Source: Acanthochlamys bracteata (taxonomy: Eukaryota > Streptophyta > Magnoliopsida > Pandanales > Velloziaceae). Taken from it: a stretch of 64,000 nucleotides of DNA. Of this stretch, positions 48,929 through 61,649 are shown piece by piece. The stretch is from the NCBI GenBank assembly GCA_019914995.1, contig CM034129.1, positions 10,471,725 to 10,535,724 on the forward strand, read 5' to 3'. The translations under genes and the position numbers were made by a program. The notes below the pieces were generated by a model. That model saw only the letters and a program-made list of their open reading frames with translations, did not search any database and had not been told where the DNA came from. Each line of letters begins with the position of its first letter. Position 1 is the first letter of the stretch.

Positions 48929-50295
48929 GGTTTGCTGCACTAACTAGCAAAGAGAATTAATAAAGGATGATAACTGGCAGTGAGAGAGCTAGAGACAAGG
49001 AGGGCTAGTAGTAGTGGTTATGAGTTTGTTGTGAGATACTGAAATAAATAAATATGTATAATAGTTTTTTTTTAAAAGAAAGAGATAGGAGGCACTCCAA
49101 GCATACTCCGGCGCAGACGGGTGCGGAGACTTTTAAATCTAATTTTTATCATTAAATATATAAAAAATTATGAGTGCTATTGACTAAATTTTAGTTTAAT
49201 TAAAATAAAACTTGATCTCTATTCAGTCATTGATCAAGATAATTAAAAATATATATATTTTTTTAATTAATTTTTATTATTTGTATCATTATTATTAAAT
49301 AATTTGATAAAGATCTATTTATAGTTCAATTAAGATAAAAATTTATAAATATGTTAATAATTCGTAATTTTTTATATTTAATAATAGAAATTAAATTTAA
49401 AAATTTTTATGATCATAAATTACTTTAAAATAGATTGAAATATGCATAAAAATTATAGTGCGCCTTTTTTTAAACTAATATGTTTACCTTCCGTAATTCT
49501 GACTCTTTTTGATTGATTTATAAATATTTAATTGTTTGATTTGACGGTTTACAAAAAAAGGTGTGAAAGTAATCATGTATATAAGAAAAAAATGTCTATA
49601 CCGATTAAGGTTTTGAGAAAAAATTGAACAAAAGTGTTTATATCTTTTCATAGTTTAATATATAGTAGTAATAAATTTGTGATAAAACGAAAATGAGAAA
49701 TTAAAGGAGAAAAATCTCTATGTTGATAAGATTTAATAATATTTTGACATACAAGACAAATTTAATGATTAAAAGTTTAGAGCCAAGCGAAGAATGATCT
49801 GTTTTTTTTTTGTTTTTTTAATGTTAGTTTGACTTTTCTCGTATTAGAAAATTTTCATTATTGGATGAATTTTTAAAAAAAAATTATCACAATATAAAAG
49901 CGATATTTAAAATTGCACTTAATTAGCCTCCCACGTTCATAAGAACCTTATCAGTTGCTATGACAATCACTTTAGTACATATTTTATATTTCATTATTTT
50001 AATAAATTAAATTGGTGGACATGTGAATTGGAAACAAAGAGTTAGGTATCATTTTAGTGACCCAGATTTAAATATTTGAAAATGTTTATAAATATATATT
50101 TTAAAATTTTTTAAATAAAGTTTCTTTTTTATTTTAATAAAATAAAAAAAATAATAATAAGATTCATAATGTAAATTTTATATTTTCTAAATTAAAAAAA
50201 TATATAAATATTTTATAAATTTTATTAAAAATATAAAATAAAAAGTTAGAATGAAAAGGTGAAGATAAGCAATGTCTTCGGAGGCGGTTTGGGGC

Positions 50296-50560
50296 TGCGT
50301 TTGAAAAATAATTTATCAATTTTTTTTAATTTTTTTTAATTATATATTTTTTAATATATATTTTTAAAATATATAGAAAATTTATTTAAAAATTTAAAAA
50401 GTGTAGAAAAATTCTACAGAATGAGATCTTTTTATTGCATATTTTTATTATTTTTTTGAAAATAAAAAAAATATAACTTATTTTTTAAAAAAATAAAAAT
50501 ATTCTTTATTTTAAAAAAATTTTATTTAAAATAAGTACTGCCAAATACTCCCTTTAAAGT
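50296..50560. repeat. MITE-like inverted-repeat element (GCGTTTG family)
   Basis: Left end GGCTGCGTTTGAAAAATAA; reverse-complemented right end GGGAGTATTTGGCAGTACTT. Between them are long complementary A/T arms with a central GAATGAGATCTTTTTATTGC. The same centre motif (TAATGAGATTTTTTTATTAT) occurs in the element at 34662-34925, which supports one family. Confidence 0.5.
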
Positions 50561-52639
50561 CCATCAACATAATAAGTAAGAAGGTATTTTAGTTTTCTGA
50601 AACTTATATTTTTTAATCAGAATTTGATTAGAACTTTATTTTTGTATTTAGTTTTTTCTAAATGAAAGTAACTCATCTCTCGACCTATTTTGAAAAGAGT
50701 TATTTCTAAAAGTTATTTTCATAAACTCATTTGTGTAATTAAGAGGATTTTTATTTTAAATTTAAAAGTGCTTATAATTTCAAATAAATATTTAATATTT
50801 TAAAATAGATTTTCTATAGTATTTTATAAATTTTTTTTTAAAAATTAGAAAATACGAAAGAATTATATATCATAAAAATTTTATATATTAATTTTTATAT
50901 TTTTAATATAAAAATTGAAAAATAATTTATATTTCTAATTTTTATATGTCTAATTTTTATCATTTTTTATATATAAAAAAAAATTAAGAGTTGTTATGTG
51001 TTGAAACGGACGAGAAACAATAAGAGAACTAGACTTATCATTGGGCTTGACGTCTACTATCCCAGCCCAAACAACATATGTACAAATTCTAAAATTAAGG
51101 TTCCGCATAAGATTGAGCTTCAAAACAATAAATTTATCATATAAAAAATAAATTTTAAAATAATAATTAAAATACATAATACTAAATTTAATATTAAATT
51201 TTAGTAAAAATAAAAATTTGGTACGAAAATACAAATTGAAGTAATAGATAAAATATGTAAAGTGATCGAATTTAAAATGTAATCAGAAAAAAAAATTGTA
51301 ATCAGAAACATGCTTTAGTATATGTCTACCGCTTATACAGATTTGTATATACTTATAAATTCTCAAATTTAATGACGTGTGCTTCTAAAATTGAGAAAAC
51401 AATAAAACCAAAGTCTCACATCAATATATCAAAACAACCAAAGACTCGAAACATACGTATTTCTGTATACAAATTTTTAAAAAAAATTGAAATCAATTTT
51501 ACGGCTAATCTTATCTTGAAAAATCTAAACAGGCGCAATCAAACCGACTCAGTCAGAGTCAGAGTATGTAACCGGTGACCTCACTCATACCATCCAAATC
51601 CAATAATGCAAACTGCAATTGCAAATAAATCACAAAAACAACAAACAAGAAGCCAAAAGAAATCAAATCAACAACAACAAAAAAGTTTTTATGAATTTCA
51701 CAAGTCCATCATGGCTCTTAATGTTCTTCGAGATCTGTGTATATCTTGTCTTGTTCATAGCCAGGAAAACTTTTTAAACGTCCTGTGAATTTCCACCGTT
51801 CAAAATTTTGTTGCTGTCCACTACAATGCGTGTACTGTATTTTATACGTACTATATATGCTCTACAATTTTACTCTCTTCTTTTCAAATACCAAGTAGTA
51901 TAATTAAATAAAATTAGTATTAAATTGAACGTGAAATTTTATAATTACGAGAAGAGAAATGAGATTATTGGGAAGAAGGAGAGTTGAAGCCGTTCACGTT
52001 AATATATTAACACTTAATTATTGTTTAGATTAATAATGATTGACCTGAGCTTCTTCTATATATCAACCACGTTTTTTTTGGCACAGTTTATAATAAATTA
52101 TTTATTAATTTTTTTATATTTTTATTTTTAATATATATTTTATAAATATATAAAAATTTTATTTAAAAGTTTAGAAAATGTAAACAAATTCTACGAAGTA
52201 TAATTTTTTATTATATATTTTTATTATTTTTTATAAAAAATAAAAATATTTTTATTTTAAAAATTCTATTTTATAAGTATTATTAAAATGCGGAAGAAAA
52301 TTATATCAGCAGTAAGAATTGTTAGCTCATTAAAATTTCGGTGAAACTGGGAATCGCGTTTCAATTAAAAAATATTTTTATTCGTGACTTAATTCCTGTC
52401 AAATAATTTAACTTTTTTTAATAATTTAATTTCGAAGCACTTACATCATTATAACAAGTGCTAAAATTTCACATCATTAGAAACCAAACATTGTCATGGC
52501 AACTAACAACACTCATAATTTCTCTCAGAACTAGATCGTTTCCCGTAGGTGTAAAATACGTTTCCCATGTATCATCCAACACGTTTCCACTCACTCTTCC
52601 GCATTGAACTTCTCTTCTTTTCTCGTATCTTCTCTTCTT

Positions 52640-52650
52640 TATATATATAA
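52640..52650 (+). promoter_or_regulatory. TATA box of the MATE gene
   Basis: TATATATATAA lies 79 bases upstream of the ATG at 52729. It is followed by a CT-rich stretch and a GA repeat, a typical plant core promoter and leader layout. The transcription start was not determined; it is expected at about 52670-52685. Confidence 0.55.
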
Positions 52651-52702
52651 TCCCTTCACCCTCCATTCTTCTTCTCTCTTCTGCAACACCACACACATAC
52701 AC

Positions 52703-52726
52703 AGAGAGACAGAGAGAGAGAGAGAG
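52703..52726 (+). repeat. (GA)n microsatellite in the MATE 5' leader
   Basis: AGAGAGAC followed by eight AG units at 52711-52726, ending two bases before the start codon. GA-rich leaders are common in plants and can bind BPC/GAGA-type factors. The run abuts the ATG, so length changes here would alter the start context. Confidence 0.8.
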
Positions 52727-52728
52727 CT

Positions 52729-55700
52729 ATGGAGAAGTTTAATGGTGAAGAAGAAGATCAAAACAGAGTCGCACTGTTGATCAAAGACAACAACAACGAT
52801 GGAGGAATTGATCATCAGGGAGATCATGGGGGATCATCGAAGCTAGGAAAAAAGGTATGGGGAGAAACAAAGAAGCTATGGAGAATCGTTGGTCCGGCGA
52901 TATTTAGCCGTGTGGTGATGTTCAGCATGAACGTGATCACGCAAGCTTTCGCAGGACATATAGGTGACCTTGAACTTGCTTCCATGTCCATTGCTAACAC
53001 CGTCGTCGTCGGCTTCAATTTCGGTCTCATGGTTAGATTCCTACCTCCAATGCATTAGATTTCTTTCGTGACCGACGATTTTCTAACAGCTGTTCATAGG
53101 AACTATTTTACATTATTAAATCTAACGAATTGAGATATTAAATTTAGATTATTAAATCTAATGAATTGAGAATCAACTCTCAATCGCCTCACATCTATAA
53201 TGTAAACCTTATGCACAGCAAATTTTCTGGTTAAAAAAACTTTTGGTGTTGTTTGAATAATTAATTACTAGTAGTAGTTGGGGAATCATTGAATATGAAA
53301 TTGTGGACAATGAATGAGTGAATTGTGTACAGTGGATTTTCTAAGGCAACTCAGATATTATATGTTGGAAGAAGAAACAATACAATCAAAATTTGAACCA
53401 AATTTAAATGCTGCAGCTTTTATTTGGTACTCTTCTGGAATCGCATCCCCATAAATCCCTTAAGTTGAAAACAGCAAACTTTTCCTTAAATTTGTCCGTA
53501 GATAACAAGCAACTACTCCATGAATTGGCTGTCATTCTTTCTTTGGTCATTGCCTACAATACATAGTACAAGCAGAGTTGGTGCCTTTTACGACCAGAAG
53601 ATTTGGGATTTTTGTCGAAAGATTAACAATCGTAAGTTCTCGCTGTTCGTAATTCACTAATACGTAGTCGACTACCTGACTGTGTGTTTAAAAATGTAGA
53701 AACAAAACATCAATTGGAGCGAGAAATTCTGACTCTGTTCTTCATCGGAGTAGTAAAATTTAACTGAAGAACGCATTAATTTGGTTGCGTTATGTATATC
53801 GAATTTTGTAATGAATTTAGTTTCTGAAGAACGCAAGATATACAGCGTAAGTTCTGCCAAAGGAATTCTACGATCCGTAGAAGATCACAATGTTGAACTG
53901 GGATTTTGATATGTTGAATTGAAAAAAATCTTCGCAGCTTGGCATGGCAAGTGCATTGGAGACACTGTGTGGGCAAGCTTTTGGCGCAAAGAGATACTAC
54001 ATGTTGGGCGTGTACATGCAACGGTCATGGATCGTGCTCTTCGTCTGCGCCATCTTTCTTCTACCTATGTACTTCTTCGCGACTCCGATCTTGGAACTAG
54101 TAGGACAACCGAAAGATTTAGCACAACAAGCAGGGACAGTTTCTATATGGTTCATCCCGCTGCACTTCTCGTTTGTGTTCATGTTTCCGTTGCAGAGGTT
54201 CCTTCAATCGCAGCTCAAGAACAATATCATTGCTCTTGTCTCCGCCGTCGCATTAGCTGTGCATATCTTTATCAGCTGGCTGTTCGTGTCGTACCTTGAT
54301 TATGGACTCATTGGCGCAACGGTTACTCTCAACTTCTCTTGGTGGACTAATGTGTTTTTCTTGTTCGCTTACGCTACCTGCGGTGGTTGTCCTGAAACTT
54401 GGAGGGGGTTTTCTTCTGAAGCCTTTGCAGGTCTTTGGGAGTTCGTGAAATTATCAGCTGCTTCTGGTGTTATGCTATGGTACGTACACCGTTGTATGCC
54501 CGTTTTCACAAACGCATTAATTAAATCTTTAAGAACTCGCCATTACAGACTATGATCATGAACATCGATTGAGTTAGTTGTTCTTCTTTGGCAGCCTAGA
54601 GAACTGGTACTACCGGATTTTGGTTGTAATGACTGGGAATCTAAAGAACGCAGAGATTGCAGTTGATGCTCTGTCTGTCTGGTAGAAAATTTCATACCTT
54701 ATCAATGAATGCTTATATATATCAGATTATTGAATGAACTGCAACAACTGAAGTTTATCTTTTGTTTTCCAAACAGCATGAACATAAACGGATGGGAAAT
54801 GATGATTCCTCTTGCATTCTTTGCGGGCACAGGGTAAGACAGAAAACAATTTATGCATCTTTCATAAATGTTCATACGAGTATTCTCCTTGTTTTCTGAC
54901 GACTAAAGATTTTCACCGTAACAACTACAGCGTTAGAGTAGCCAATGAGCTCGGTGCAGGCAATGGGAAGGGAGCTAAGTTTGCAACGATAGTTGCAGTG
55001 ACACAATCGACTATAATAGGCCTTGTGTTCTGGTGCTTGATCATGGCGTTGCACGATAAAATCGCCCTCATCTTCACAACGAGCACCGTCATTTTACAAG
55101 CAGTAGATCGTCTCTCAGTACTTCTAGCTTTCACTATACTGCTTAACAGTGTTCAACCAATTCTATCAGGTAAATTATAATCAATCAAACAAGTTTCAAC
55201 TTCTTTTTTAAAAAAAAACTTTCTTGGAGATTTGTGGTAAAATTTTATTTTGGGGTTTACTTTGCAGGTGTTGCAGTAGGATCAGGATGGCAAGCGACGG
55301 TTGCGTATGTGAATATTGGTAGTTATTATTTCATCGGGATTCCTATCGGTGTGCTAATGGGATGGGTTTTCCATTTCGGTGTTTTGGTAAGTCCAAAAAA
55401 ATTTATCCATGAATTTTTACGCTTCGAGAAAGTTAATATAACATCAAAACATTGGATTCAAACCAAATTTCACCGTAAAAAGAATGGATCGAAACAAAGA
55501 AATTGATCGGAAGAATTTATGTAATGTTTTATCAGGGAATTTGGGGTGGAATGATCGGAGGAACGGCGGTGCAGACGATAATATTAGCCGTTTTCACAAT
55601 CTGTAACGATTGGGAAAAAGAGGTAAAATAAAAAAATTTTCTTCGCAAAAATCTTCAAATTGATTCAATGTGAAGTTGTTATATATGTTTATTTAAACTT

Positions 55701-55755
55701 TTTGCAGGCAAAGATGGCGAGCCAGCGGATCGAAAAATGGGAAGTTTTGAAGTGA
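52729..55755 (+). CDS. DTX: MATE family efflux transporter (DETOXIFICATION type)
   Basis: 493 residues in 8 exons: 52729-53031, 53938-54479, 54595-54681, 54777-54833, 54931-55169, 55268-55386, 55536-55622, 55708-55755; all GT-AG and in frame. It is a proton- or sodium-coupled exporter of small organic compounds or flavonoids, at the plasma membrane or tonoplast. Twelve hydrophobic segments are visible in two related halves. Signatures: [57 protein letters not shown] in half one, and [18 protein letters not shown] in half two. The N terminus is hydrophilic and Asp/Asn/Gly-rich. It resembles the DTX24-29 group, but the exact orthologue is not determined. Intron 1 (906 bp) is far longer than the others. 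The short leader carries a TATA box and GA repeat. Confidence 0.95.
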
Positions 55756-58236
55756 AAATATTATTGTTTTACATGCGACTGTTGATTATTTCACCCCCGG
55801 CTCATACATGTCAATGAAATTAATTTTTTTTAAAAAGAGTTTCAGCTTATTAGGGAGATGACTTATGTGTTTTAAAGTGCTTCTATTTTTTATATATGTT
55901 ATAATTTTTTATTAATTTTAGTTTAACCTTAATTTATTGTGCTAATTTGAAGACGTTTGGAAGTGCTTATGATAAAAAAAAATTCTGAAATAAAATTTAC
56001 AAAATTTTTATAAATAATATTAACTTTCTAATTAAAAAAGTTAATAATTGAGATACATATGTAAAATTGTACGATGCATAATTTACTTATAAATTTATCG
56101 TTATGAGAATCTTTTAAATAAATGTAGTATTATAAGCACCGTTAAATACTTACCTTAGATATTGAAATAAATTTATGCATTAATTTTACAGACAATAATT
56201 TTATTTCAAAAGTTTCATGTTCAATATCATGGCCTCACTAAATATCTCATTTTATATTGGATTTAATTAATAAAATATCGAAATATAATTAAAATTTTAT
56301 AGATCAATTCAAAATATTTTAAAAATTTATTGCTAGAATTTTATAATGTGCTTCCAAATTGCATGGTCTTTTTTTTATGCAAACACCAAAAACCATATAT
56401 TGATGAGTGAACTCAAAAGCAACAAAACATTTTGATAATGATGAAAGGGAAATGAGATCCAAAACTCCCAAACAATTACCAAATTTTCCACTGCAAAACT
56501 GACGATCCATTCCATGAATAGGTACTTCATCATGTGAGAATCATGCCTAACGATCTTCAGGACTTATTTACTTTATTTGAAAGCGACCCAAAATTTATTT
56601 TTTGGATAAATCAAAATTAATTTAAGTGATTTTATATTATTTTTGTAAAATTCCTTTTGTATATATATTTTTCAATAATTCATTCCATATTTATGTTTTT
56701 ATAATTTTTATTTTCTTCACTTTAAAATTTCAATTATAAGATACTTTAATTTTTAATTTTAGATTTTAAATTCCGTCAATTTATAGTTTCGATTATACTT
56801 TCAAATATTACTTCTGTATCTGCTACAATTTATATTATTCTATTGCTATAATTTATATTATTCTAAATTTTAATTTTTATAAATTTTATTTTTGAATAAA
56901 TTTTACTTTTACGGAACTATAGTGGTGATTAATTTTAGGAAGCGTTTCAGATTATTTTTCTTACGTTCACAAAAAGTATTTTTTATTTTATATTTATTAA
57001 TAAATTTTTTACGATATTGTATAAAATTTATTTAAATATTTAAAAAAAATAAAAAATACTAAATACTAAAATTTTATTTTTATTTATTTTTATTTTTATA
57101 AAAAATAATAATTTATTTTTTGAAACATAATTAAAATATTTTTATTCTAAAAAAATTATTTCGAAAGCTCCCGTTAAAGAGATTACGATGTGGCCTTTTA
57201 AGAACGGTATTTTGTTGGGACCTGCCGACAAGAGGGTACCAAATTATGTCAAAATGTACAAGGATTAGATTTGTTGGAATTTATTAACATCTCTAGAGGA
57301 ATTAGACTACTTAATTACTCTGGCATTTGCTAGCTAGGTTGCGTTTGAGACAATTTTTTATCTACTTTTTATTTTTTAATAAATATTTATAGAAATCTTA
57401 AAAATTTTAAAATATACAAAAAAATTATAGAACATAAAATTAATTTTATATTTTTTAATTCGTGTTCTTAAACTTTATAAGTATGTTTATTTAAAAAAAA
57501 TTCTCAAAAGAACTCCTAAATATACCTTAATTGACTGATTAATTATGTGAGTAAGAAAAAAAATAAAGACAGGACGTTTGGAATTGCATTTCTTTATTTC
57601 ATATTTTATGACTATCTGAAAATTTTAATTTAAAAATTTAAAAAATATAAAAAAATTCTACTTAATAAAATTTTTTTATTATATATTCTAATTACTTTTT
57701 TGGAGATAAAAAAATAGAATTTATATTTTAGAAATAATAAAAATATTTTTTATTTTAAAAAAACTTTATTTTATAAATAATCCTAAGTCCAATCTTTTTC
57801 AAACACTAAAAAAGTTGTTTATATTTAGAGTTGATTGTCTACGCAAGGACATAATCGACGGGATTGGTATCGTCGTTACGTGTTTAACGTCTTGCTAAAA
57901 CATGTCATTTCATTTCTAAATAACTATTTTTTATACTCCCTGCAACATGCACTCCATTATAATTACTCTAACAATTAATCTCTAAATCCGCCATTTCTAA
58001 ATTGTCTTTGTTAATTTTCTTCATCATTATTTGTATTTCGATTTGATCAATTAACCATTTGTTATCGTAAAAAGACCTGTTTCCTAAAAAGATTCTTAAA
58101 AAATATTTTAAAGTTTTTTATTCCTCACTCTGCACCAAAACTAGCTAGTGCCATGTTGTTGTTGACAACCCTCATACGCCTGTAAAAGCTTCTGATCATT
58201 AGTTCCTTCTTCTAATTCTTCTCCCGAGATCTATCA
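55756..58236. other. Spacer rich in MITE-like repeats, no gene seen
   Basis: About 2.5 kb, very AT-rich. Inverted-repeat segments bounded by CGTTTGG-type ends lie at about 55952-56155, 56938-57180, 57333-57530 and 57568-57785, so roughly a third of the spacer is of this kind. The last ~100 bases before 58237 are pyrimidine-rich and probably the bHLH leader. No coding ORF accepted. Confidence 0.5.
55952..56155. repeat. MITE-like inverted-repeat element (CGTTTGG family)
   Basis: Left end GACGTTTGGAAGTGCTTATGA and reverse-complemented right end TATTTAACGGTGCTTATAAT share GTGCTTAT. The interior is A/T-rich with complementary arms; about 200 bp. It lies about 200 bp past the MATE stop codon. Confidence 0.4.
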
Positions 58237-59273
58237 ATGGCACTAGAGGCAGTAGTGTTTCCACAATACCCACTTTCCTTCAACTGCAAAGAACTGCAGT
58301 GCTCTGATCCGCAGGCAATTGATCTTGATCAAGTAGCTGTAGAACATAACCTAGATTCTTCATGCTCACCGATATTGGCGTTTTCTTCTTCTTCTATTAA
58401 AGAACAGAGCTCCGTTTCGTTGCCGGAGGAGAACAAAGGAAGGAAGAAACGTCGGCGAAGACAGAAGATTGTTAAGAATGAGGAAGAGGTGGAGTTTCAA
58501 AGAATGACACACATCGCCGTCGAACGGAATCGCAGAAAACTCATGAACGATTATTTGTTTGCTCTCAAATCACTCATGCCACCTTCCTATGTTCAAAGGG
58601 TACGTAGATCATTAAATTTTTTTTCAGTCAAAAACAAAAAAAACTAATATGTAACATTTTTCTTGGATTAAAAAAAAAATTTTTTTTTTTCAGGGTGATC
58701 AAGCATCAATAGTAGGAGGAGCTATAAACTTCGTGAAAGAGCTAGAACAGCTCGTGCAATCTCTTGAAGCTCGAAAACAAATCACTAAGAGACCTGCTAC
58801 TGCTGCCGTAGCTACCGGCGGTGCTTCGTCCTTCGCCGGATTCTTTTTGGTTCCTAAATGTTCACATCCTATGAATTCTACGGCAACGACTACTAATCCT
58901 ATTGCCGAAATTGAGGTAGCAATTGTCGAAAGTCACGCGAATGTTAAGGTGCTCTGTAAACGACGGCCTAAGCAGTTGCCGGGATTTGTTGCCGGATTGC
59001 AGAATCTAAAACTGACTACGTTGCACCTTAACATGACTTCAGTTGATCAAGCAGTTATCTACTCCTTCAATCTCAAGGTAATAAACAAAAAGATAACATT
59101 TTAATTTATATATAGCTTAATTTTTTTCGCCTACGTAATTGATATCGAATTTTTTTTCATAATATTTTTGGGTTAATCAGATGGAAGAAGATTGCCAGTT
59201 GATTTCAGTGGATGATATAGTAAGTGCAGTGCAACAAATGCTAGGAATGTTTGAAGAGGAAACCTTTGTTTAA
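58237..59273 (+). CDS. Group Ia bHLH transcription factor (bHLH94/96-like)
   Basis: 279 residues in three exons, 58237-58599, 58694-59077 and 59181-59273, all in frame. It opens [10 protein letters not shown], the start shared by bHLH94/96 relatives. A basic tract ([10 protein letters not shown]) precedes the bHLH at about 88-142: [19 protein letters not shown] has His92, Glu96 and Arg100, the set for E-box (CANNTG) binding. Helix 2 is [25 protein letters not shown], with the intron exactly before GDQAS. The C-terminal ~90 residues ([17 protein letters not shown] ... LHLNMTS ... [10 protein letters not shown]) form the ACT-like dimerisation fold of the group. SPEECHLESS, MUTE and FAMA belong to the same group, but this one is of the bHLH67/70/94/96/99 branch, whose roles are less defined. 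Confidence 0.94.
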
Positions 59274-61649
59274 TTCAAATTGATGAATGTTATATTTTTT
59301 TGCAACTTTTAAAGCAAGGAAAATGTATGATTTCTTTTTTTCTTGTTTTTAAATTTATGATTTGAGTTGATGGTAGTGTTTTTTATATGCATGAATTTGG
59401 ATGGAAGCAATATGCCTTTAACTGGTAATGTTATTTAATATCAGTGACAATGATATATAAAGGCATTTTATACCCCTTCTATATTATCAAAATATACTGG
59501 AAAAATTTTTCATTTCATTTCACTATTTTATTTCAACTTATCGTTTTCCGATAAAACTTATAACAATTTTAAAAAAATTTTTACAATTTTAAAAAATACA
59601 TGTAAATTATACGTTATAAACTATTTCTATATTTTAATATTGGTATTAGGACTAAGAATTAACAAAAAAATTTTAATTGTAAAAGGTAAAATTGAACAAA
59701 AAATTTCATAATAGAAAGGTAATACCGTTTTAATTAAAAAAAAATGTCCAAGAACATAAGGCTCAGTCATAATTTCTTACAGTATTGTTGCTAGGAAACA
59801 AAATTAAAGATCATGAAAGATACCATTCTTTTCTATTTAAACTCTTAAGAAGATAAAAGAAGAAATCAAATAGACAAGCAGCAGTCGTTGAACCTTCATT
59901 ATATGATATGAAAATTTGGAATCCCAAAGAAATGGAATTTGAAGCAGCTTTCACTCAAAGAGGAAAACTGTAATAGAAAGAAAATTTCAAGACAAGGCAA
60001 AGAAAAAGCTATAAGCTAGACAGCTTTGTTGTTGTGGTACAAACTTTACCATGACATATCAAAGAAATAAAAAGCAGATTCTGTAAAACATGACCAGCTG
60101 CCACTACAGGGATCCTTGATACATTATTTCATACACAGCTCTTCTCGATATGAATGAAATGATTCAAAGTTTGATATGTGGAGTTGATAAAGGGATCGAT
60201 CCCATTTCCCATCAGTTCAAATCATTGAAATAATAAGCACAGGAACACATTGGCCAGAAAGGAAACTGTAAATTGTATTGAGTTCAACCTGTCTAAGAAG
60301 GAAGTTCTATAAAATTCATAAACTTTGGCCCATATTAAAGATTTCTGAGTCTCAACCAACAGGCACTAATAAGTTCCCTGAAGGAGTAATAACAAAGATT
60401 GATATTTGTATCAAATCTACGAGTATGCGAACAAAAATAGTAAACATATCGTAAGAATCGATTTGAGTGTACTCTTTCCACATAGCTTTGTAGCAGTTAG
60501 TGATGCCTACATAGCATTACTCAAAATACGGAAAAGCTTCCAGCAGATAAAATATATACACAGAATTATTCAAGAGTTTTCAATGCCAACCAGCATGTCA
60601 TGTTTAATAACTAGAGAGAGATTCCCTAACAATTTTAAGTTTGAGAGAAGGAACAAATAAGTTTGGGAATACGGATATACAGCCAAGACCTTAGCTACTT
60701 TTTCCAATGACTACCCATGGGATGAGTGTTCGTATATAACAGAGCCAAAAATTCTGCACATATAGGAACATGAAGATTTACTTTCTATCCTATGAATTCC
60801 TTTGCATTTGACACATATGCGAAAACCATTACTATCAAGGAATACATATAAGGAAGAAAACCGCCTTATGATGCATGATAGTTAACCAAATTTATGTGAT
60901 ATGGACATTGTGGAAGGAATTGCCGAATAATATGTGAAAATAAAAAAGAATATGAAATCATTCATCTAGCTCTTTAGGCAATCGGCAAGGCTTACTTACA
61001 TTAACCTGCAGGATTGGAGATCATTCTTTGAGATGGGCACGCACAACCACTTACCTGCTTTCTTCACCTTCAGCAGAATTAACGTGAGGCAGCAAGCCTT
61101 TTGGTTGCTAGATTCAATATAGATTTGCTTCGCAAAGCTATGAAATTTTCCTGTCAATACGAATGATGTAGGTCTTGAGCCAACCTTATTGGCTTCTAAA
61201 TATCAAAGATAAAAGCTCCAAACTGGTCATGAACTTTTGGTTAGATCCGAGAATGCCTCACCTAATATCTTTCCCTAATCATAGCCGCTTCAAACTTGCA
61301 TTGACGTTGAGATATTGTTAAGATGATAGTATGATAACAGATTATTCTCATTTCGCAGAGATTGCTCTCAGGCATAAAAAAAGAAGATCCCTTTACAAGC
61401 TCAATTCCAAATAAAAAATAGTAGCTCCCTGCTTCTGTACAAGGTCACCTGGGTATCAAAATATCTATACATCACAATAATACATATATGTATGGAGCAG
61501 GATAATCTCTGCAAGAGATCTCATCCACAGGCCAATCTCCAATGCAAGTCTACTTCCCAAAGAACTTTCTGCAATGAAAACTAGCTTCCGATATCTAATC
61601 ACAATGGAAGAACTGCACTACCGAACCGCCCATGTCTTAAGAACCTCCC
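59274..61649. other. bHLH 3' UTR and long downstream region of the RING gene
   Basis: 59274 to about 59700 is the bHLH 3' UTR grading into AT-rich spacer. From about 59780 to 61649 the base composition is near that of transcribed DNA, yet no ORF in either strand looks coding. On the minus strand there are good splice-like sites, a donor GAAAGCAG|GTAAGT near 61055 and an acceptor AATCCTGCAG near 61007, so this may be a spliced 3' UTR of the RING gene or a separate non-coding RNA. The 84-codon ORF at 60406-60660 was not accepted. Confidence 0.4.

Larger units (their letters stand above)
48929..52728. other. Spacer between divergent PUP and MATE genes
   Basis: About 3.8 kb. It begins with the PUP 5' UTR and ends with the MATE promoter and leader. 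The centre is AT-rich, with MITE-like segments at about 50296-50560 and 52076-52290. ORFs at 50950-51234 and 51372-51788 are AT- or Lys/Gln-rich with no domain and were not accepted. Confidence 0.5.

Noticed and set aside
48929..48940. Four extra residues on the purine permease
   Set aside because: First codon GTG; the ATG at 48928 has a good context.
51372..51788. Lys/Gln/Asn-rich ORFs upstream of the MATE gene
   Set aside because: AT-driven composition and no recognisable protein features.
60406..60660. 84-codon ORF between the bHLH and RING genes
   Set aside because: No domain and no flanking splice sites that give a longer protein; more likely untranslated.
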